Shown piece by piece: positions 60,683 through 64,000 of a DNA stretch of 64,000 nucleotides. A program made the translations under genes and the position numbers. Each line of letters opens with the position of its first letter. Position 1 is the first letter of the stretch. The DNA is from an uncultured Muribaculaceae bacterium (GTDB lineage: Bacteria > Bacteroidota > Bacteroidia > Bacteroidales > Muribaculaceae). A model generated the notes under the pieces. It ran no database searches, had not been told where the DNA came from, and saw only the letters and a program-made list of their open reading frames with translations. The DNA lies in assembly GCA_902494515.1 (NCBI GenBank), contig CABUTS010000003.1, positions 11,771 to 75,770 on the forward strand, given 5' to 3'.

Positions 60683-63271
60683 ATGCAGAATATATTTGCA
60701 AAATCAGCTGTTGCTTTTGTGGCGTTGGCAGCAGCGTTCGGCGCTTCTGCCGGCTCTAAGGATGCTCCGGTCGGTGTGTTGACCTCGGCACTTGACAATT
60801 CGGTGTGGGAAAATTCGCAGTGGATTTCGGCTGCCGATGCCCCGGTGGTGACCGGGAGGGTCGACGACGGCGCCCGTGCGGCCGACGGCTCGAGCTGGTT
60901 TGTTTCCACCGTCGTCAATCCCAAAAAGGTGATGAAAGCAGTGTGGATGACCGCCGGACTCGGCGTTTACGACCTCTATGTCAACGGCCTGAAGGTTGGA
61001 CGGGAGGTACTGAAGCCGGGTTTCACCCACCCGTTCAAGACCAAGAATTCCTTCACCTACGACGTTACTGACGCCGTCAGGACCAAGGCCGGTGCCGAGA
61101 ACCAGTTCGCCGCTGAGATGACTCCCGGCTGGTGGGGCGACAAGATTGTCACCCCCGGCGGCAACGACGGGATGTACGGCACCAAGACCGCCTTCCGCGG
61201 GGTGCTGGAACTGACCTTCACCGACGGCAGCAAGGAGTATTACGGCACCGGAACCGCCGGCTGGCGCGCCGGAATCGCCGGCCCCATCAAGCATGCCGCC
61301 ATCTTCGACGGCGAGGAGTATGACGCCCGCGAACTGCCCGGTTTTGCCGTGGCCGGTAAGCTCGGCAATCCGGAGGTCAACAACGAGTTTCATGGCGAAA
61401 TCGTCCCTGCGCCCGGCGCACAGGTGTATCACCGCGAGGACCTTGTGTTGCAGCCCAAGGTGGTTTACATATGGGAGGGTGTCACGGGTAACAGCGATGA
61501 TGCTTACGGCAAAGTGGTGAAAACCAAGGAGTTCAAGCCGGGCGAGGAGCTGAGTCTGAAACTGGGTGAGACCCTCGTGGTGGACTTCGGCCAGAACTGT
61601 GCCGCCGTTCCCCGCTTTGAGTTCAGCGCCCCGGAAGGGACGACCCTGACCTGTCTGCCCGGCGAGCTTCTCAACGACGGCAACGGCGCTAAGAGCCGCG
61701 GCATGGACGGCCCCGAGGGTAGCGTCCACCGCCTGAATCTTCGTATTCCCGACACCGGTTTCCGGATGAAATACACCTTCGGCAAGGGCAACGATTTCGT
61801 GACCTACAACCCTACGCACACCTTCTTCGGTTACCGCTATATTTCGGTTACCGCCGACAACGACGTGAAAATCAAGTCGATGGCGTCGGTGCCTGTTTCT
61901 TCTATCTCCAAGGAAATGGAAATAGGGGAAATCTCGACCGGTAACGAGATGGTGAACAAGTTGATTTCCAATACGTTGTGGGGTCAGCGCTCGAACTATC
62001 TCTCGGTGCCGACCGACTGTCCGCAGCGCAACGAGCGCTTAGGCTGGACTGCCGACACGCAGGTCTTCACTGAAACCGGCACGTTTTTCGCCAACACCGA
62101 CGGTTTCTTCCACAAGTGGCTGCGCGACCTCCGCGACACGCAGAGCGACTACGGCGGTTTCCCCGGCGTGGCACCTCTGGCGCAGTACGGCTGCTGGGGC
62201 ACCGATATGTTCCGTCTCGGATGGTCGGACTCCGGCGTGATTGTTCCCTGGGTTGTCTGGAAGCAGTTCGGCGACAATTCGATTGTTGACGAGAGCTGGG
62301 CGTCGATGGAGAAATACATGGACCGCATGGCTGAGACCAAATATGACCATAACGCCCTGCAGCATCAGAACGGCAACTATCAGTGGGCCGACTGGCTGAG
62401 CTATGAGCCGCTCGAAAGCTGCGGCGGTCTGGCATGGAAGGATGGCAAACTGTTGCCCGAAGCGGTGGATTACTGGAACTATCTGAGCGCCAGCTACTGG
62501 GCTATCGACGCCGATTACATGGCCGACATGGCCCGCGCCACAGGTCGCGATGCCGCGAAGTATGAGAAGATGGCCGCCGAAGCGCGTCAGTATCTCCGCG
62601 ACAGTTTCTTCAATGCCGACGGCGAATTCAAGACCGAAGTCCTCAACACCATGCAGACTCCGGCGCTCTTCGCCCTGCGCAACAATCTGTTTGACGGCGA
62701 GGCCAGGGAGAAGATGATCGGCCGCCTACGCAAGAATTTCGCCGACCACGGCAACTGCCTGCAGACCGGTTTCCTCGGCACCTCGATTCTGATGCCGACA
62801 CTGACCGACAACGGTATGGCCGACATAGCCTATGAGCTTCTGTTTCAGCGCCGTAACCCGAGCTGGATGTATTCCATTGACAATGGCGCCACCACCATCT
62901 GGGAGCGCTGGAACAGCTACATGAAGGACACCGGCATGGGTCCGCGCGGTATGAACAGTTTCAACCACTACGCCTACGGCTGTGTCTGCGAATGGATGTG
63001 GGAAACGATGGCCGGTATTCAGGCCGACCCGGCGGCTCCCGGTTTCAAACATATCATCATGAAGCCGGTGCCCGACAAGCGGCTCGGTCATCTCGACGCC
63101 ACCTATAACTCGGCAGCAGGCCAGATCAAGAGCAGCTGGCGCTACGACGGTGACCGCTGGACCTGGACCTTCACCATCCCCTCCGGCTCCACCGCCACCG
63201 TCACCCTCCCCGGTCAGTCCGCCTCCGCCACCTATCCCTCCGGCACCCACACGTTGAGCGTTTTCTTGTAA
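60683..63271 (+). CDS. GH78 alpha-L-rhamnosidase
   Basis: 862 residues, signal peptide about 1-23 (ASAG). N-terminal beta domains (GVYDLYVNGLKVG near 95) and an (alpha/alpha)6 barrel. The acid Glu451 is in DCPQRNERLGWTAD (445-458) and the base Glu741 in IWERW. GH78 removes terminal alpha-L-rhamnose, as found on rhamnogalacturonan, arabinogalactan and gum-type glycans. It lies 10 bases after the GH32-GH115 gene and is the last gene of the operon. Its last five codons and stop are repeated in tandem (63257-63336). Confidence 0.93.
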   Translation: MQNIFAKSAVAFVALAAAFGASAGSKDAPVGVLTSALDNSVWENSQWISAADAPVVTGRVDDGARAADGSSWFVSTVVNPKKVMKAVWMTAGLGVYDLYVNGLKVGREVLKPGFTHPFKTKNSFTYDVTDAVRTKAGAENQFAAEMTPGWWGDKIVTPGGNDGMYGTKTAFRGVLELTFTDGSKEYYGTGTAGWRAGIAGPIKHAAIFDGEEYDARELPGFAVAGKLGNPEVNNEFHGEIVPAPGAQVYHREDLVLQPKVVYIWEGVTGNSDDAYGKVVKTKEFKPGEELSLKLGETLVVDFGQNCAAVPRFEFSAPEGTTLTCLPGELLNDGNGAKSRGMDGPEGSVHRLNLRIPDTGFRMKYTFGKGNDFVTYNPTHTFFGYRYISVTADNDVKIKSMASVPVSSISKEMEIGEISTGNEMVNKLISNTLWGQRSNYLSVPTDCPQRNERLGWTADTQVFTETGTFFANTDGFFHKWLRDLRDTQSDYGGFPGVAPLAQYGCWGTDMFRLGWSDSGVIVPWVVWKQFGDNSIVDESWASMEKYMDRMAETKYDHNALQHQNGNYQWADWLSYEPLESCGGLAWKDGKLLPEAVDYWNYLSASYWAIDADYMADMARATGRDAAKYEKMAAEARQYLRDSFFNADGEFKTEVLNTMQTPALFALRNNLFDGEAREKMIGRLRKNFADHGNCLQTGFLGTSILMPTLTDNGMADIAYELLFQRRNPSWMYSIDNGATTIWERWNSYMKDTGMGPRGMNSFNHYAYGCVCEWMWETMAGIQADPAAPGFKHIIMKPVPDKRLGHLDATYNSAAGQIKSSWRYDGDRWTWTFTIPSGSTATVTLPGQSASATYPSGTHTLSVFL

Positions 63272-63336
63272 CAGCGTTTTCTTGTAATAGCGTTTTCTTG
63301 TAATAGCGTTTTCTTGTAATAGCGTTTTCTTGTAAC
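63257..63336. repeat. Five tandem copies of the GH78 gene's 3' end
   Basis: The 16-base unit AGCGTTTTCTTGTAAx occurs at 63257-63272, 63273-63288, 63289-63304, 63305-63320 and 63321-63336. Copy 1 holds the last four codons and TAA of the gene; all later copies are outside it. The copies differ only at the last base (C or T). Confidence 0.95.
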
Positions 63337-63607
63337 ACGGAACGACACGGAACTAACAGAAGCAAATTTGTCTCTGGAACGTCAAACCGAACTATTGTCT
63401 GGAACGTCAAACCGAACTATTGCGGAGCTTTCGCTCCTGAACGTTAACGGAAGCCTGACGGGTGACAACAATGTCAAAACTCAACGGAAGCCTACAGCGA
63501 ATCAACCTTTATCGCCGTCAGGCTTCCGTTTTACGTTCTGGGCCAGGCCTTTAGGCCTCCGTTAACGTTCTTCATGCAGGTTCCGTTAGTTCCGTGTAGC
63601 TCCGTGT
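63335..63607. repeat. Structured repeat R1, copy 2 (complete)
   Basis: Outer arms ACACGGAACGACACGGAACTAAC (63335-63357 region) and TTAGTTCCGTGTAGCTCCGTGT (63586-63607) are inverted. Nested: GAACGTTAACGGA (63440-63452) with TCCGTTAACGTTC (63558-63570), and ACGGAAGCCTGACGG with CCGTCAGGCTTCCGT. A GGAGC-TTTC-GCTCC hairpin follows two copies of GGAACGTCAAACCGAACTAT. Confidence 0.82.
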
Positions 63608-63650
63608 AAATAATTGACTTTGTGATGGATAACATTACAGATCGAGCAAA

Positions 63651-63791
63651 CTTGCTGACCCCCGGGAGGGGAAGGCTGAAAGCCTTCTTGTTCACGTAAC
63701 TTTTCCCCGGCTTAAAAATGGAGCGCAGCGGAATTTTTTAGGCGGGCTCCCCCCGAAGCAAACCGGGTGAAGGCCGAAGGTCTTCATGAAC
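63651..63791. repeat. Structured repeat R2, copy 2
   Basis: Same hairpin order as 22431-22565: GAAGGCT-GAA-AGCCTTC (63671-63687), a long stem with arms near 63705-63746, and GAAGGCC-GAA-GGTCTTC (63769-63785). Relative to copy 1, stem pairs are changed on both sides or by G-U wobble. It lies between R1 copies 2 and 3. Confidence 0.78.
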
Positions 63792-63848
63792 AATTACTTA
63801 TGGCCTTCCCCGACGGGTTGATAACTCCTCCAGCCGAAGAGTTTTTTA

Positions 63849-64000
63849 ACACGGAGCTACACGGAACTAACAGAAGCAAATTTGTCTCTGGAACGTCAAA
63901 CCGAACTATTGCGGAGCTTGCGCTCCTGAACGTTAACGGAAGCCTGACGGGTGACAACAATGTCAAAACTCAACGGAAGCCTACAGCGAATCAACCTTTA
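63849..64000. repeat. Structured repeat R1, copy 3 (cut by the window edge)
   Basis: Nearly identical to 63335-63511 in the same orientation, but without the 26-base internal duplication of the GGAACGTCAAACCGAACTAT segment and with GAGCT for GAACG in the outer arm. The remaining right part lies beyond the window. Confidence 0.85.

Noticed and set aside
63257..63336. Five short repeats as a CRISPR array
   Set aside because: There are no spacers; the 16-base units abut and copy the gene end.
1..64000. tRNA, rRNA, riboswitch, prophage or conjugative element genes
   Set aside because: No sequences resembling these were found by eye; absence is limited by manual reading.

Overview
The window is a high-GC Bacteroidales chromosome segment, most likely from a gut Muribaculaceae (S24-7) relative. 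This rests on the SusC/SusD pair, a hybrid two-component regulator, lipoproteins with acidic residues after the lipobox Cys, Bacteroidetes promoters (TTTG-N20-TAnnTTTG), and secreted proteins with sorting-like C-terminal tails. The genus is inference. No tRNA, rRNA, CRISPR array, phage gene or transposase gene was seen.

Layout. 1-1233: end of nagA and all of nagB (amino-sugar catabolism). 1293-1427: a small inverted-repeat element. 1528-6352 (minus): dCMP deaminase, CtpA-type protease, 5-formyl-THF cyclo-ligase and ABC-F ATPase, read from a promoter back to back with the promoter of a BACON-like lipoprotein and endonuclease IV. 8119-10415: an MFS sugar transporter with an unusual ~200-residue periplasmic insert, plus a small lipoprotein. 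11121-20139: housekeeping genes (dxr, rseP, rlmI, M49 peptidase, DUF4290, rimM, an acidic small protein, an OmpA-like protein, a tailed secreted protein). 20213-25387: a GxGYxYP/discoidin protein, a repeat-bearing surface protein and a secreted gene broken by an in-frame TAA.

25677-63271 reads as one large polysaccharide utilization locus around a hybrid two-component regulator (39417-43391, minus). A minus-strand operon (37837 down to 25677) encodes an IPT/NHL surface protein, SusC, SusD, a DUF4973-type lipoprotein, a GH43 enzyme and a GH43-SGNH esterase fusion. A single GH43-like lipoprotein (38224-39270, plus) has lost its expected catalytic Asp. A plus-strand operon (46898-63271) encodes a DUF4965-type protein fused to GH2, a GH76, a free-standing DUF4965 paralog, an acyltransferase, a GH32-GH115 fusion and a GH78 rhamnosidase. 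Together these suggest a branched, arabinose-, uronate- and rhamnose-decorated, possibly acylated plant glycan such as arabinogalactan or a pectic side chain; the substrate is inference.

The most unusual signal lies between the genes. Many spacers contain short tandem duplications (13-59 bp), often copying the last codons and stop codon of the upstream gene. The spacers also hold dispersed hairpin-rich repeat families (R1: three copies; R2: two copies with compensatory stem changes; R4: two identical 35-bp inverted copies) and a MITE-like element (R3).
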